DNA from: Limnobacter parvus
GTDB lineage: Bacteria; Pseudomonadota; Gammaproteobacteria; Burkholderiales; Burkholderiaceae_B
Reading direction: 5' to 3'
NCBI RefSeq assembly: GCF_024623725.1
Contig: NZ_JANKHG010000017.1
Location: 1-64,000, forward strand
DNA: 64,000 nt
The position numbers were made by a program, and so were the translations under genes. Under the pieces are notes generated by a model that saw only the letters and a program-made list of their open reading frames with translations, searched no databases and was not told the origin of the DNA. This document shows positions 35,093-44,856 of the stretch, in pieces (positions within the stretch are counted from its first letter, which is position 1; each line of letters opens with the position of its first letter).

Positions 35093-36238
35093 ATGAACAA
35101 AATTAAAGTACTGGTAGTGGATGATTCCGCATTGATCCGGAACCTGATGAGCAAGATCATCAATTCACAGCGGGACATGGAAACCATCGCCACTGCCCCA
35201 GATCCTTTTATTGCGCGAGACCAAATCAAGAAATTTAATCCCGATGTCATTACCCTGGACATTGAAATGCCCAAGATGGATGGTCTTGAGTTTCTTGAAA
35301 AAATCATGCGCCTGCGCCCCACACCCGTGGTGATGGTGTCCACGCTGACCGAGCGCGGAACCGATGTAACCTTTCGAGCCCTTGAACTGGGAGCTGTAGA
35401 TTTCGTGACCAAGCCCAAACTGGACATAAGCCAAGGCATGATTAATTACGCCAATGAAATTACCGACAAAATACGTGCTGCGTATGCGGCCCGATTTCGT
35501 TTGAATCGCTTGCCAGCCAAGCCTGCTTCACCGGCGCCCGCGCCCGCTTCACAAACCGATCCTGTTACCGGCATGGTAGTGCCCGCACAAGCTGTCAAAT
35601 CCTTGCCCACCAACAACGCATTGGGCAATCGTTTCGCGGCCACGGAAAAACTGGTTTTGATTGGTTCGTCCACTGGTGGTACGGAGGCTATTCGCGTCAT
35701 TCTTGAGCAGTTGCCCAAAGACAGCCCCGCAATTCTGATTACGCAACACATGCCCGCCGGCTTTACAAAAAGTTTCGCTGACCGCTTGAATCAGGTGTGC
35801 AACATCACCGTAAAAGAAGCTGAAAATGGCGAGCGGATACTTCCGGGACACGCTTACATCGCACCAGGTGACAAACACTTGTTGCTGGGGCGAAGTGGCG
35901 CGAATTACATCTGTCAGTTGTCGGACTCAGAACCAGTGAACAGGCACCGCCCTTCAGTCGAAGTACTTTTCAAAAGTGGACAAGACGTGTCGCCACGCAA
36001 CATCGTAGGCATCATGCTCACTGGGATGGGAAAAGACGGTGCTCAAGCAATGGCAGATATGAAAAAGGCGGGTTCTTACAATATTTGTCAGGACGAGGCC
36101 AGTTCAGTGGTGTTTGGCATGCCCCGTGAGGCGATTGCACTGGGCGCCGCCGATGAAGTGGTTGCCTTGAACCAAATTGCCAAACGCTTGCTTGATTATT
36201 TGTCAAAAATTGGCGGGCGTTCAGCAGTTCGAATTTAG
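35093..36238 (+). CDS. cheB: Chemotaxis methylesterase CheB
   Basis: CheB removes methyl groups from receptors when phosphorylated by CheA. The 381-residue protein has an N-terminal receiver ([12 protein letters not shown], acceptor Asp in [15 protein letters not shown]) and a C-terminal esterase with catalytic Ser in [11 protein letters not shown], His in [12 protein letters not shown] and Asp in [10 protein letters not shown]. Ten bases separate it from cheD. Its end overlaps the convergent phosphodiesterase gene by four bases. Confidence 0.96.
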   Translation: MNKIKVLVVDDSALIRNLMSKIINSQRDMETIATAPDPFIARDQIKKFNPDVITLDIEMPKMDGLEFLEKIMRLRPTPVVMVSTLTERGTDVTFRALELGAVDFVTKPKLDISQGMINYANEITDKIRAAYAARFRLNRLPAKPASPAPAPASQTDPVTGMVVPAQAVKSLPTNNALGNRFAATEKLVLIGSSTGGTEAIRVILEQLPKDSPAILITQHMPAGFTKSFADRLNQVCNITVKEAENGERILPGHAYIAPGDKHLLLGRSGANYICQLSDSEPVNRHRPSVEVLFKSGQDVSPRNIVGIMLTGMGKDGAQAMADMKKAGSYNICQDEASSVVFGMPREAIALGAADEVVALNQIAKRLLDYLSKIGGRSAVRI

Positions 36239-37974
36239 TGGTTCAAATTGGGTGCTGCAGTGGCTGTGTGTTGACTCAGCCATATTTGCAAGGCCGCAAG
36301 GTCCATCGGTCTGGAAAACCAATAGCCTTGTAATCGATCGCATCCCATCTGAATAAGGCTTGCACGTTGTTCGGCTGTTTCAATGCCCTCTGCGTGTACC
36401 ACCATGCCCAATGCATGGGCCAAATCAATTACCGCCTTCACAATCATGTGGCTGTTTTTGTCTTCCAGCAAATCCATCACAAAACTTTTGTCAATTTTTA
36501 ACACGTCGACGGGCAGTTGGCGCAAATAATTCAGCGAAGCGTAGCCCGTACCAAAGTCATCCATCGCGATTTGTGAGCCCTGAAGTTTCAGCTTTTTCAG
36601 TGCCTCCACTGTTCGAGTCATGTCGTCAATCGCGGCCGATTCGGTGACTTCAAACTCAATCCAACGAGGGTCCAGGCCCGCTTCCTGAAGTGCCTTTTGG
36701 GCCTTGTTTGGAAAATCGGGATTAAGCAATTGCCCAGCAGAACAATTTACTGCACACCACAGGGGGAAGCCTTGCTGGTGCAGCTCAAGAATGGCGCGGC
36801 TGGTCGACTCAATTACCCAGTCACCCAGGGCATCAATCAACCCAGAATCCTCAGCAACACCGATAAACTCGCAGGGCATGATCCTACCCAGTTCGGGATG
36901 TGTCCATCTAACTAGCGCTTCCAAACCACACACAAGGCCAGTTTTCAGGTCCTCTACGGGCTGAAAGTCGAGAACCAGTTCATTGCTTTCAATGCCCTTG
37001 GCCAGTCCCAATTCAATTGTTTTGCGCCGTTTGGCCAACTCATGAATTTCTGCATCCAAAACATTGAGCAGTTCAAGACTTTGTGAGTCGATGACATGCG
37101 CCACCGATTGAGCGTGCGTAACCAGTTCCGCAGCATGTTGCCCGTGCAGGCCGGGTCGTGCCAAACCCAATCGCATGTTTGGGCGCACCGCAATGTTGTC
37201 CACCATAAACACACGGTTTAGCTCGGCTTCGAAATTACATAGCGTATCTGCAAGTGAGGCACGGTCGGCAGACCAGTCAAGCTTATTGGTCAACACGACC
37301 AGAACATTGTCAGACCAACGACACAGAATGTCCTGCTTGAAGGTTTCCCTGACTCGATCCACAATTTTCTCGAGCATGTTGCGGCGAATTCGAGGGTCGA
37401 CCTCTGGGCGCCGAGCCTGATTCCTCGACACATTCACGCTGAGCAGGCAAAGGTCATGTTGATTGCTGGATTTGGCGCGAAGACCGGACAGTGTTTTGAC
37501 CAAGCCCTGCCGATTTAAAAATCCAGTCGCCGTATCGAAGTAGACGGCGCGTCGGTGAGCTTGCTCCAGTTGAAGTTTTTCTCGATGTAAGCGGTGCGTA
37601 TGAATTTCGCGGCGAACAGCAGGAATCAAACGCTCGGGTTTGGATTTTTCAACATAGTCGCGGACGCCCTCATGCATGGCTTGAATGCCCAGTGCATCGC
37701 TGGCCAGTCCAGAGAGCAAAATCATGGGTGTATCCGGGCGCATGACCTGAACCAAGCCAATGGCTTTCTCGTGCGTCAGTTGGGGCATAGAATAATCACA
37801 GATTACCAAATCCGGTTCAATGTCTTCAAGGGTCTGTTTCAGAGTTTCTTCGCTGTGCGCATGGCGAACCACAGCACTCTGCCAAGTCTTGATAATTTGA
37901 CGCTTGATCAGCAGAAAATCATCGTCGCTGTCGTCAATCACGATAATTCTTGGTGCTTCGTGGTCTGTCGTCAT
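36235..37974 (-). CDS. Cyclic-di-GMP phosphodiesterase (REC, degenerate GGDEF, EAL)
   Basis: A 579-residue protein with an N-terminal receiver (IDDSDDD, acceptor Asp in [10 protein letters not shown]), a degenerate GGDEF-like middle (the active motif is replaced by RWSDN) and an EAL domain. The EAL domain keeps the metal and catalytic motifs: LEALVRW, the glutamate in [32 protein letters not shown] and LQGYWFSRP. It is therefore probably an active phosphodiesterase that lowers cyclic-di-GMP and favours swimming, controlled by phosphorylation. ATG 37974 is chosen; a GTG at 38034 is also in frame. Neither has a strong ribosome site. Confidence 0.9.
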   Translation of the reverse strand: MTTDHEAPRIIVIDDSDDDFLLIKRQIIKTWQSAVVRHAHSEETLKQTLEDIEPDLVICDYSMPQLTHEKAIGLVQVMRPDTPMILLSGLASDALGIQAMHEGVRDYVEKSKPERLIPAVRREIHTHRLHREKLQLEQAHRRAVYFDTATGFLNRQGLVKTLSGLRAKSSNQHDLCLLSVNVSRNQARRPEVDPRIRRNMLEKIVDRVRETFKQDILCRWSDNVLVVLTNKLDWSADRASLADTLCNFEAELNRVFMVDNIAVRPNMRLGLARPGLHGQHAAELVTHAQSVAHVIDSQSLELLNVLDAEIHELAKRRKTIELGLAKGIESNELVLDFQPVEDLKTGLVCGLEALVRWTHPELGRIMPCEFIGVAEDSGLIDALGDWVIESTSRAILELHQQGFPLWCAVNCSAGQLLNPDFPNKAQKALQEAGLDPRWIEFEVTESAAIDDMTRTVEALKKLKLQGSQIAMDDFGTGYASLNYLRQLPVDVLKIDKSFVMDLLEDKNSHMIVKAVIDLAHALGMVVHAEGIETAEQRASLIQMGCDRLQGYWFSRPMDLAALQIWLSQHTATAAPNLNH

Positions 37975-38076
37975 TGAGGGTTGTCTGGTGTTGTTGTAGG
38001 CTGGGTAATGACCAACTTCCTGTATCCTGCACACTTCTGCGCAGGCTGTCTAGTCGGGCAATTCACGAGAAAGGTC

Positions 38077-38634
38077 ATGAACAAGGCATTCACCAAAGAA
38101 AATGATTCAGAATTCGAGGACGATGGCGCTGATGCTCAAACTGCCTTACCTCAGGGGCTGAAAAATTACATCACACCGCAGGGGTATCGACGACTGCGCG
38201 ATGAGTTAACTCACCTCGTCAAAACAGAGCGACCCGAAGTGGTGGCAGTGGTTTCATGGGCGGCATCAAACGGAGATCGCTCAGAAAACGGTGATTATCT
38301 GTACGGCAAAAAGCGCTTGCGGGAAATAGATCGCCGAATTCGTTTTTTGACCAAACGCACTGAAATTGCCGAGATCGTTGACCCCAGCACACAACAAGAA
38401 CTGGTCAATATTTTTTTTGGTGCCACAGTCAGCTACATCAATGGCAAAGGCGAAGAGCTCACTGTGAAAATAGTTGGTGTTGATGAAGTAGATACATCAA
38501 AAGGGCACATCAGTTGGATTTCACCAGTGGCCCGTGCTTTGCTGAAGGCGAAAGAGGGCGATGTGGTGCAGTTGATGACGCCTGCCGGGCGGGACGAGTT
38601 GGAAATTGTTGAAGTGAAGTACGTGGCGGATTGA
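38077..38634 (+). CDS. greB: Transcription elongation factor GreB
   Basis: GreB stimulates cleavage of backtracked RNA in stalled RNA polymerase. The 185-residue protein has the coiled-coil domain (YITPQGYRRLRDELTHLVKTERPEVVAVVSWAASNGDRSENGDYLYGKKRLREIDRRIRFL) with the acidic tip, and the C-terminal FKBP-like domain (FFGATVSYINGKGEE...ISPVARALLKAKEGD). ATG 38077 follows GAGAAAGG. It is convergent with spoT, an arrangement seen in many betaproteobacteria. Confidence 0.94.
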   Translation: MNKAFTKENDSEFEDDGADAQTALPQGLKNYITPQGYRRLRDELTHLVKTERPEVVAVVSWAASNGDRSENGDYLYGKKRLREIDRRIRFLTKRTEIAEIVDPSTQQELVNIFFGATVSYINGKGEELTVKIVGVDEVDTSKGHISWISPVARALLKAKEGDVVQLMTPAGRDELEIVEVKYVAD

Positions 38635-38667
38635 GTTATCGCCAACTTGAAAGTTCAGCTTTGAGTC

Positions 38668-38708
38668 AAAAGCCGGGATTCGCGCCGATTGGGTGTTTAA
38701 CCGGCGGG
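38668..38708 (+). repeat. Remnant of the dispersed repeat's outer unit
   Basis: GGGATTCGCGCCGATTGGG followed by TTTAACCGGCGGGGACT resembles the outer arm of copy C (GGGACTCGCGCCGATTCGG then ATCAACCAGGCG, 31062-31095). It lies in the short gap between the convergent greB and spoT genes. The core palindrome is not present, so this is a fragment. Confidence 0.45.
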
Positions 38709-38725
38709 GACTTAAAACTCGCAGA

Positions 38726-40954
38726 TCAGTGCGTCGTGGTGTCCGCCACCGGCAAGCGCACTTTGGCAAACGCCCGGCCTTTCACTCGTGTTACACGCTC
38801 CACATATTCCAGCCTGCGCAACGCCATCAAAATACGCGCCAAATGCACACGGTCAGTCACTTGAATGGTGAAATGCAACAACTTGCGATAAGCCGTTTCG
38901 TCGCTCATGGTCAGGTTCGTGATATTTGCACCCGCATCCGACAAGGTGGCGGCAATGGTTGCCAATGCGCCTTTCTCATTCACGGCTTGCAAATCAACGT
39001 TTACATCGAAGGGGCGGGTAATTTCTGGAGACCATTGAACGTCTGTCCATCGTTCGGGTTCTTTGCGAATTTGCTTTCGAGCGGTTTCACATTCATCGGT
39101 GTGAATAATCAGGCCAGAGCCCTTTCGCACATAGCCAATAATATTGTCGCCGGGAATGGGCAAGCAGCAAGGTGCGCGTTGAACCGACATGCCTTCGCCA
39201 CCATGAATCATGATGGGTGCGCGAACTTCACCAGTGGTACCAGAAGGCGAGTCTACCCTCGCATCCGCCCGCCCCATGGCAATCAGAACACGGCGGGCAA
39301 CTACTGGGGCCACGCGCCTACCTGCACCAATGTCAGCGAGCAGTTCGTCTCGTGTACTCACTTGCGAATCTTTCAGCAGGCGATCCCATACCTCATTGCT
39401 TAGGTGTTCCAGCTTAATCTGGTCTGCTTCTAGCGCCTGCTCAAGCAGCCTGCTGCCCAGGCGCACTGTTTCTTCCAGATTCATCGACTTCAAATAATGC
39501 CGAATTTCTGAACGGGCCTTGCCAGAACGCACAAATCCCAGCCACACCGGGTTGGGTCTTGAATGGGGCGCAGTAATAATTTCAACCACATCACCGCTCT
39601 TCAAAATGGTGCGCAGCGGTTCAATCACCTGATTCACACGAGCGGCCACGCAGTGGTTGCCCACGTCGGTGTGTACGGCATAGGCGAAATCAACCACAGT
39701 GGCACCGCGGGGCAGACTCATGATCTTCCCGTTGGGCGTGAAAACGTACACTGCATCAGGGAAAAGGTCCACCTTGATGTGCTCAAGGAACTCGGCGGAA
39801 TCACCGGTTTGGTGTTGAATATCAAGCAAACTTTGCAACAAGCGATGGGTTTGGGTTTGAATGTTATTCAGTGCCTCGCCTTCGCCTTTGTACAACCAAT
39901 GCGAGGCAACACCTTTCTCAGCCACTTGGTGCATTTCTTCAGTACGAATCTGAAATTCCACGGGCGTGCCGTAGGGGCCAAGCAAGGTGGTGTGCAGGCT
40001 TTGATAGCCGTTCAGCTTCGGGATGGCGATGTAATCCTTGAATTTGCCAGGGACGGGCTTGAACAGCTGATGCAACATACCCATGGCCATGTAGCACCCG
40101 GGCATGTCTTTCACCACCACCCGAAAACCATACACATCCAGCACTTGAGAAAAGCTCAAGCGCTTTTCTATCATTTTGCGGTAAATGCCGTACAAAGCTT
40201 TTTCACGGCCGTACACTTGGCATTCAATGTTGGCGTCGCTCAGGCATTTTTCAACCGCTTCCAGAATTTTGCCAACCACTTCGCGGCGGTTTCCCCGTGC
40301 CGCCAAAACTGCTTTCTTCAGCACATCGTGGCGCATCGGGTAAGCATGCTGAAAACTCAACTCTTGCAGTTCACGGAAAATTTCATTTAAGCCCAGTCGG
40401 TGTGCAATTGGGGCATAAATTTCGAGGGTTTCTAGTGCAATTCGGCGTTTCTTGGCGGGGCTCATAATGTCGAGCGTTCGCATATTGTGCAAACGATCAG
40501 CCAGTTTCACCAGAATGACCCGAAGGTCGCGTGCCATGGCCAGCAACATTTTTCTGAAGTTCTCGGCTTGGGCTTCTTCCCTCGAAGAAAACTCCATTTT
40601 GTCGAGCTTGGAAAGCCCATCCACCAAATCAGCAACCGAACCGCCAAAACGTTCGATCAAGTCTTCTTTGGTGGTGCCCGAATCTTCCATCACATCGTGG
40701 AGCAGGGCGGCTTGGATGGCTTGGCTGTCCAGACGCCAGCTGGCGCAAAGTTCAGCCACAGCAATCGGATGCGTTACGTAAGGCTCACCCGTGGCACGAA
40801 ATTGCCCAAGGTGTGCAACGTCAGAAAACTTGTAAGCCTCGCGAACACGCCGGATCTCAGCCTCGGGCAAATAAGTCGAGGCAAGTCCAATTAGCTGTGC
40901 GATAGAGACCACATCGGGTCGGTTTGGCTCAGTTTGTAGTTCTCTGACTTGCAT
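38726..40954 (-). CDS. spoT: Bifunctional (p)ppGpp synthetase/hydrolase SpoT
   Basis: The 742-residue RelA/SpoT homologue has an HD hydrolase domain with intact motifs (HPIAVAEL, ALLHDVMEDSG), a synthetase domain (YGREKALYGIYRKM, DVYGFRVVV), a TGS domain (VYVFTPNGKIMSLPRGATVVDFAYAVH) and a C-terminal ACT domain (VNEKGALATIAATLSDAGANI). The complete HDxMED box marks it as hydrolase-competent SpoT/Rel. ATG 40954 follows a G-rich ribosome site; ATG 40966 and TTG 40975 are alternatives. It is downstream of min genes rather than directly after rpoZ. Confidence 0.94.
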   Translation of the reverse strand: MQVRELQTEPNRPDVVSIAQLIGLASTYLPEAEIRRVREAYKFSDVAHLGQFRATGEPYVTHPIAVAELCASWRLDSQAIQAALLHDVMEDSGTTKEDLIERFGGSVADLVDGLSKLDKMEFSSREEAQAENFRKMLLAMARDLRVILVKLADRLHNMRTLDIMSPAKKRRIALETLEIYAPIAHRLGLNEIFRELQELSFQHAYPMRHDVLKKAVLAARGNRREVVGKILEAVEKCLSDANIECQVYGREKALYGIYRKMIEKRLSFSQVLDVYGFRVVVKDMPGCYMAMGMLHQLFKPVPGKFKDYIAIPKLNGYQSLHTTLLGPYGTPVEFQIRTEEMHQVAEKGVASHWLYKGEGEALNNIQTQTHRLLQSLLDIQHQTGDSAEFLEHIKVDLFPDAVYVFTPNGKIMSLPRGATVVDFAYAVHTDVGNHCVAARVNQVIEPLRTILKSGDVVEIITAPHSRPNPVWLGFVRSGKARSEIRHYLKSMNLEETVRLGSRLLEQALEADQIKLEHLSNEVWDRLLKDSQVSTRDELLADIGAGRRVAPVVARRVLIAMGRADARVDSPSGTTGEVRAPIMIHGGEGMSVQRAPCCLPIPGDNIIGYVRKGSGLIIHTDECETARKQIRKEPERWTDVQWSPEITRPFDVNVDLQAVNEKGALATIAATLSDAGANITNLTMSDETAYRKLLHFTIQVTDRVHLARILMALRRLEYVERVTRVKGRAFAKVRLPVADTTTH

Positions 40955-41013
40955 TGCCCCCCGCATTTTGTACAACTGTTACAACTTTGACTACGAATTT
41001 CTATTGTGCAGGC

Positions 41014-41283
41014 TTACTTCTGGTCCGGCAAGACGATATTGACCTCCAGCATCTCCATATTGCCTTGTTTTTGAAGGTTAAACTTGACGTCTTCTTGATC
41101 AATTTTGACGTATTTGGCAATCACTTGCATCAATTCGTCCCGCATTTGGGGCAAAAAGTCGGGTCCGTCCTGATCCACGCGCTCGCGCGCAATAATCAAA
41201 GACAGTCGTTCTTTTGCAACATTGGCGGATTTTTTCTTTTCGCCAAACAGCATGCTAAGTAGTGACATGGCCTTAACCTCCAA
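41014..41283 (-). CDS. minE: Division site topological factor MinE
   Basis: MinE drives pole-to-pole oscillation of MinCD by stimulating MinD ATPase. The 89-residue protein has the membrane/MinD-contact N-terminus ([30 protein letters not shown]-like, here [18 protein letters not shown]) and the C-terminal dimer domain. The best start may be the internal ATG four codons in (41271), which gives MSLLSMLFG; the longer start at 41283 overlaps the minD stop. Confidence 0.94.
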   Translation of the reverse strand: MEVKAMSLLSMLFGEKKKSANVAKERLSLIIARERVDQDGPDFLPQMRDELMQVIAKYVKIDQEDVKFNLQKQGNMEMLEVNIVLPDQK

Positions 41284-42085
41284 ACAAGCGCTTCAGCAGA
41301 CTTGGCTTTTCATAGTCTACAAAACGCAGCGGTTTGGTTTCGCCCAGAAAACGTGAAATACAGTCCTGATAAGCCAGGGCGGCGTCGTTTTCTTCAGCAT
41401 GAATTACTGGCATGCCTTGGTTAGATGCTTGCAATACGGTTTCAGATTCAGGAATTACGCCCAAAAGTGGTACACGCAACAAGTCAGCAACGTCGGTGTA
41501 GCTGAGCATTTCGCCGTCGGCTGCACGTTTGGCAGAATAACGTGTAATCAGCAAGTGTTCCTTAACGGGCTCGCCACCGTCTTTGGCGCGTTTGCTTTTT
41601 GCTTGCAAAATACCAATGATTCGGTCGGAATCGCGAACCGACGACACTTCCGGGTTTGTCACCACGATGGCTTCATCGGCAAAGGTCAGAGCCATTACGG
41701 CGCCGCGTTCTATGCCCGCGGGGCTGTCGCAAACAATGTACTCGAAACCCATTTCGATCAGGTCTTTGATAACCTTTTCCACGCCTTCTTCGGTCAATGC
41801 GTCTTTGTCGCGGGTTTGCGAGGCAGGCAGAATCGACAACATGGGGCAGTGTTTGTCTTTGATCAGGGTTTGTTGCAGGTTGGCCTCGCCGTTGATTACA
41901 TTAACCAGGTCGTACACCACGCGGCGCTCACAACCCATGATCAGGTCAAGGTTTCGCAAGCCCACATCAAAGTCGATGACCACTGTTTTGAAACCACGCA
42001 GGGCCAAGCCCGCGGAAAAACTTGCGCTGGTGGTTGTTTTACCAACGCCACCCTTACCGGATGTAACAACAATGACTCGACTCAC
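41273..42085 (-). CDS. minD: Septum site-determining ATPase MinD
   Basis: MinD is a membrane-cycling ATPase that recruits MinC and MinE. The 270-residue protein has the deviant Walker A motif [10 protein letters not shown] near the start, [10 protein letters not shown], and the C-terminal amphipathic membrane helix ([12 protein letters not shown]). I choose GTG 42085: AGGAGA lies six bases upstream and the product begins exactly at the conserved [16 protein letters not shown]. The longer frame to 42151 would overlap minC. Confidence 0.96.
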   Translation of the reverse strand: MSRVIVVTSGKGGVGKTTTSASFSAGLALRGFKTVVIDFDVGLRNLDLIMGCERRVVYDLVNVINGEANLQQTLIKDKHCPMLSILPASQTRDKDALTEEGVEKVIKDLIEMGFEYIVCDSPAGIERGAVMALTFADEAIVVTNPEVSSVRDSDRIIGILQAKSKRAKDGGEPVKEHLLITRYSAKRAADGEMLSYTDVADLLRVPLLGVIPESETVLQASNQGMPVIHAEENDAALAYQDCISRFLGETKPLRFVDYEKPSLLKRLFGG

Positions 42086-42095
42086 AAATAGTCTC

Positions 42096-42926
42096 CTAGC
42101 GGATGTTGATGGCTTTGAGTCGCAATACTGCCGGCTCGGTGCCATGGTCAAGATGAATTAAAGTGGGTTTGGAGCGATTTTCTTCGGGAAAACCACCCTC
42201 GAAAGTTAAATAGTAACCAGCCACCGCCACCAGTTCTGCTTCAAAACAGGTGGACAGGATTCTGGCTTGTGTGTCACCTGCAGCACCTGCCAATGCACGA
42301 CCGCGCAATACTCCGTAAACGTGTACATTGCCGTCGGCGATGACTTCAGCGCCTGCGGACACCTGACCCATCACGATCAAATCTGCGCCTTGGGCGTAAA
42401 TTTTTTGGCCGCTGCGCACAGATTGCTCAATCACCATGCTTCGGCGGACATTGTCGAATTCGGGCACGGCAGGGTGTTGGGCTACATCAGGTGTGGATTC
42501 TGTTTCAAACAAGGGCGCCGTACCTTGCTCGATAATTGGTTCAATGATTGTGTCGGCAACAGGTACTGTTTTGGATTCTGTGGTTGACTCTGTTTCATCG
42601 CCGCCAGTTTCAAAACGCAGACCAAGTTCTTCAGCCTGGCTTTCAAGCCCTGCGCTGTGGGCGCGAATTTCAACCAAATGAACACCGGCTGCTTTTAGCA
42701 CATCGAGATAGGCGCTTAAGCTGATGGAATGTTCCACTAGTTCGGTCTCTTCCCAAGCCGAAAAATCAAGCACTGCAGGCTCGGCAGAGTAAACGCCAGG
42801 CGACGGGCCGAGACGCTTTTTCAAGGCCCCAAGACTTTCTTGAAGCGGACAGGGACGCAGCGCAAATGTCACAGCTTTGATTTTGGCAAATTTGATGTCT
42901 AACGGTGCAGTGGTGGGTCTGTTCAA
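42096..42926 (-). CDS. minC: Septum inhibitor MinC
   Basis: MinC blocks FtsZ assembly away from midcell. The 276-residue protein has the N-terminal FtsZ-interacting domain (about 1-115), an acidic Thr/Glu-rich linker (116-165), and the C-terminal beta-helix that binds MinD (VRSGQKIYAQGADLIVMGQVSAGAEVIADGNVHVYGVLRGRALAGAAGD). The only fitting start is TTG 42926, with no strong ribosome site, so the start is uncertain. It is first of minC-minD-minE. Confidence 0.93.
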   Translation of the reverse strand: MNRPTTAPLDIKFAKIKAVTFALRPCPLQESLGALKKRLGPSPGVYSAEPAVLDFSAWEETELVEHSISLSAYLDVLKAAGVHLVEIRAHSAGLESQAEELGLRFETGGDETESTTESKTVPVADTIIEPIIEQGTAPLFETESTPDVAQHPAVPEFDNVRRSMVIEQSVRSGQKIYAQGADLIVMGQVSAGAEVIADGNVHVYGVLRGRALAGAAGDTQARILSTCFEAELVAVAGYYLTFEGGFPEENRSKPTLIHLDHGTEPAVLRLKAINIR

Positions 42927-42973
42927 GGTAATCGTAGTCCGGGGTCTCTGAAGAATCAGTCAGTTTTACGAAC

Positions 42974-43008
42974 AAAGCCCGAGCCGTGTGCCGGTCTCGG
43001 GCTTTTTT
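42974..43008. terminator. Bidirectional terminator between rpoZ and minC
   Basis: AAAGCCCGAG (42974-42983) pairs with CTCGGGCTTT (42996-43005). On the minus strand it follows the rpoZ stop and ends in TTTGTT. On the plus strand it is followed by six T residues. It separates the gmk-rpoZ unit from the min operon. Confidence 0.8.
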
Positions 43009-43027
43009 GAATGCAATGCAGCCCGAT

Positions 43028-43234
43028 TTAAATGGGCACGCGCTTCAGCATTTCGATGCCGATTTCACCAGCTGCAATTTCACGCAGGGCGGTTACAGTG
43101 GGCTTGTCTTTGTCGGACTTTACTTTTGGTGTGTGGCCTTGAGCCAGCATGCGTGCGCGATAAGTTGCGCACAGGGCCATGTCGAAACGGTTAGGGATCT
43201 TTTTCAAGCAATCTTCAACGGTGATGCGGGCCAT
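43028..43234 (-). CDS. rpoZ: RNA polymerase omega subunit RpoZ
   Basis: The omega subunit (68 residues) assists RNA polymerase assembly and forms part of a ppGpp-binding site. The signature [30 protein letters not shown] is clear. It lies nine bases after gmk. Downstream is a terminator and then min genes, whereas spoT normally follows directly. Confidence 0.96.
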   Translation of the reverse strand: MARITVEDCLKKIPNRFDMALCATYRARMLAQGHTPKVKSDKDKPTVTALREIAAGEIGIEMLKRVPI

Positions 43235-43243
43235 CTGGTGTCC

Positions 43244-43891
43244 TTAAAGTCCAATACTTTTGAGTTGCGCCCCGTGTCGAGCCATTTGCTGGTTGAAACG
43301 GCAACGGGAAGCGAAGACGATCGATTTCAGCTCAAGAAGAGCCTGTGTGAAATCATCGTTAAGGATAACATAATCAAAGCGTCTTGCTTGCTCAATCTCA
43401 AGCTGAGCGGCACCCATTCGCTTCAAAATCACCTCTTCAGTGTCCGTGCCCCGACCGCGCAGTCTTTTTTCCAGTTCTTCCATGCTGGGCGGCAAAATAA
43501 AGATAGACACCACGTTTTTGACTTTTCGAACCACTTGCTCGGCACCTTGCCAGTCAATTTCCAGTAACACGTCGCGGTCTATGGCCATTTGGCCTTCCAC
43601 CCAAGCTTTGGATGTACCGTAATAATTGCCATGCACGTGGGCCCATTCCAGAAAGCCGTCCTGGTCGCGCAAAGCCTCAAATTCCGGCTGGGAAATGAAG
43701 TTGTAATCTTTGCCGTCTACCTCACCGGGTCGCGCTTTGCGGGTGGTGTTTGAAATGGACAGCCCCACGCCTTGCACTTCGGCCAGCAAGGCCTTCACCA
43801 GCGACGATTTCCCGGCACCCGAGGGGGCACTGACAATAAAAAGACTGCCCGAGTAACTGGGGGAATGCTGGGGTTGGTCTGGTTTGCTCAT
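43244..43891 (-). CDS. gmk: Guanylate kinase
   Basis: Guanylate kinase converts GMP to GDP with ATP. The 215-residue protein has the P-loop SAPSGAGKSSL near residue 20, the GMP-binding region (SNTTRKARPGEVDGKDYNF) and the DVLLEIDWQGAEQV segment followed by VVSIFILPPS. Order gmk-rpoZ is conserved. The upstream gap to the unknown plus-strand gene contains a long-spaced inverted repeat. Confidence 0.97.
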   Translation of the reverse strand: MSKPDQPQHSPSYSGSLFIVSAPSGAGKSSLVKALLAEVQGVGLSISNTTRKARPGEVDGKDYNFISQPEFEALRDQDGFLEWAHVHGNYYGTSKAWVEGQMAIDRDVLLEIDWQGAEQVVRKVKNVVSIFILPPSMEELEKRLRGRGTDTEEVILKRMGAAQLEIEQARRFDYVILNDDFTQALLELKSIVFASRCRFNQQMARHGAQLKSIGL

Positions 43892-43984
43892 GCAACTGGT
43901 GTGGTTTGTCTCGAATGTCTGATTTTAAGGCAAAAGCCCAGCAGTTCCATACCTGAATTGCGTTGTTGGGTATTCCCGCAGAAC

Positions 43985-44030
43985 GGGACCACTTGGAACT
44001 TCTCGGATTGCCGCATTACTCAGTGGTCCC
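43985..44030. promoter_or_regulatory. Nine-base inverted repeat between gmk and an unknown gene
   Basis: GGGACCACT (43985-43993) and AGTGGTCCC (44022-44030) form a perfect nine-base inverted repeat separated by 28 bases, just upstream of the plus-strand unknown gene. It could be a pair of operator half-sites or a hairpin. No U-tract follows. Confidence 0.4.
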
Positions 44031-44048
44031 TTGATTCAATAGAGAGCG

Positions 44049-44849
44049 GTGAACGTTATGCAAACTGGCCTTTGGGGTATGCAGGTGGATTATGTACGCG
44101 CAATAGAAGCTGGAGAAAGTACGTCGTACGAGCTGGAGCGAGACTGCATAGAGTCTGTGTTACCGCTGATGAGTAACGTGAATGAGCATGGCTCAGTTCG
44201 AACAATCGGCGGGCGCTGCAGCAAAATGGCCGACATGCGTTACTTCATGGTCCACTCTTTTTTCAGGCCTGGCCCAAAATTCGCGCGCATTGACCCGCGC
44301 ACGGCACTTGCAGATGCAAATTGCGATCGGGCAACTGAGTTTTCACAACGCACCCTCGCACGTTTATTGGCCATGCAATTGATTGGTGCAGGTTACAACA
44401 TCAAATCTGAAATACAGTTTGACCACCAAGACCCTCGATCACAAACGCTGATTGGTACGCCAGGCGGATTCAAAGGCTACGGCTTGGGCAAGGCGCTGTT
44501 GAATGGCACGGACACGCACACAAAAAAGGTCGAAAAAATCACTGCATTCATGCAGGGCGTCAGAGAGGTGTCGAGGGGTTTCCTGCGGGATCACGAGGCT
44601 AACCAGGGCGTTGAAGCCAGGCTTGGCGGGTCTGATCAACTGGCACATCGTGCACGACTGGTATTGCTGTCGGCCAGTCCACGGCGCCTTCAGGCCAACC
44701 CGGATATCGTAAAGCCCCTGGTTACTCAACTCAACGAATATGAGCGCGCGGGCATTCGAGGGTATCTGGATGCTGAAGAATGCGCCCATTTGTCAGCCGA
44801 TCTAATCACCAAATTGCAAGAGGCCAAACCGGTCTTGTTGACTGAATAG
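44049..44849 (+). CDS. Hypothetical protein of 266 residues
   Basis: I do not recognise this protein. It has no signal peptide, membrane helix or familiar catalytic motif. The first 70 residues are acidic with a possible helix (YVRAIEAGESTSYELERDCIESVLPLMSN). The middle is rich in charged residues with DHQDPRSQTLIGTPGGFKGYGLG, and the C-terminal third looks helical (RLVLLSASPRRLQANPDIVKPLVTQLNEYERAGIRGYL). The start is GTG 44049 or ATG 44058. It is plus-strand between the minus-strand genes gmk and yicC, splitting a conserved block, which suggests later insertion. Confidence 0.6.
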   Translation: MNVMQTGLWGMQVDYVRAIEAGESTSYELERDCIESVLPLMSNVNEHGSVRTIGGRCSKMADMRYFMVHSFFRPGPKFARIDPRTALADANCDRATEFSQRTLARLLAMQLIGAGYNIKSEIQFDHQDPRSQTLIGTPGGFKGYGLGKALLNGTDTHTKKVEKITAFMQGVREVSRGFLRDHEANQGVEARLGGSDQLAHRARLVLLSASPRRLQANPDIVKPLVTQLNEYERAGIRGYLDAEECAHLSADLITKLQEAKPVLLTE

Positions 44850-44856
44850 GGTCGAT

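Noticed and set aside
39563-40390. Long plus-strand frame of 275 codons inside spoT
   Set aside because: It is a shadow of the well-supported spoT gene; its His/Phe/Gln-rich composition is typical of an antisense frame.
42086-42151. Longer N-terminus for MinD
   Set aside because: It overlaps the minC coding end, adds non-conserved residues, and GTG 42085 has an ideal AGGAGA site.
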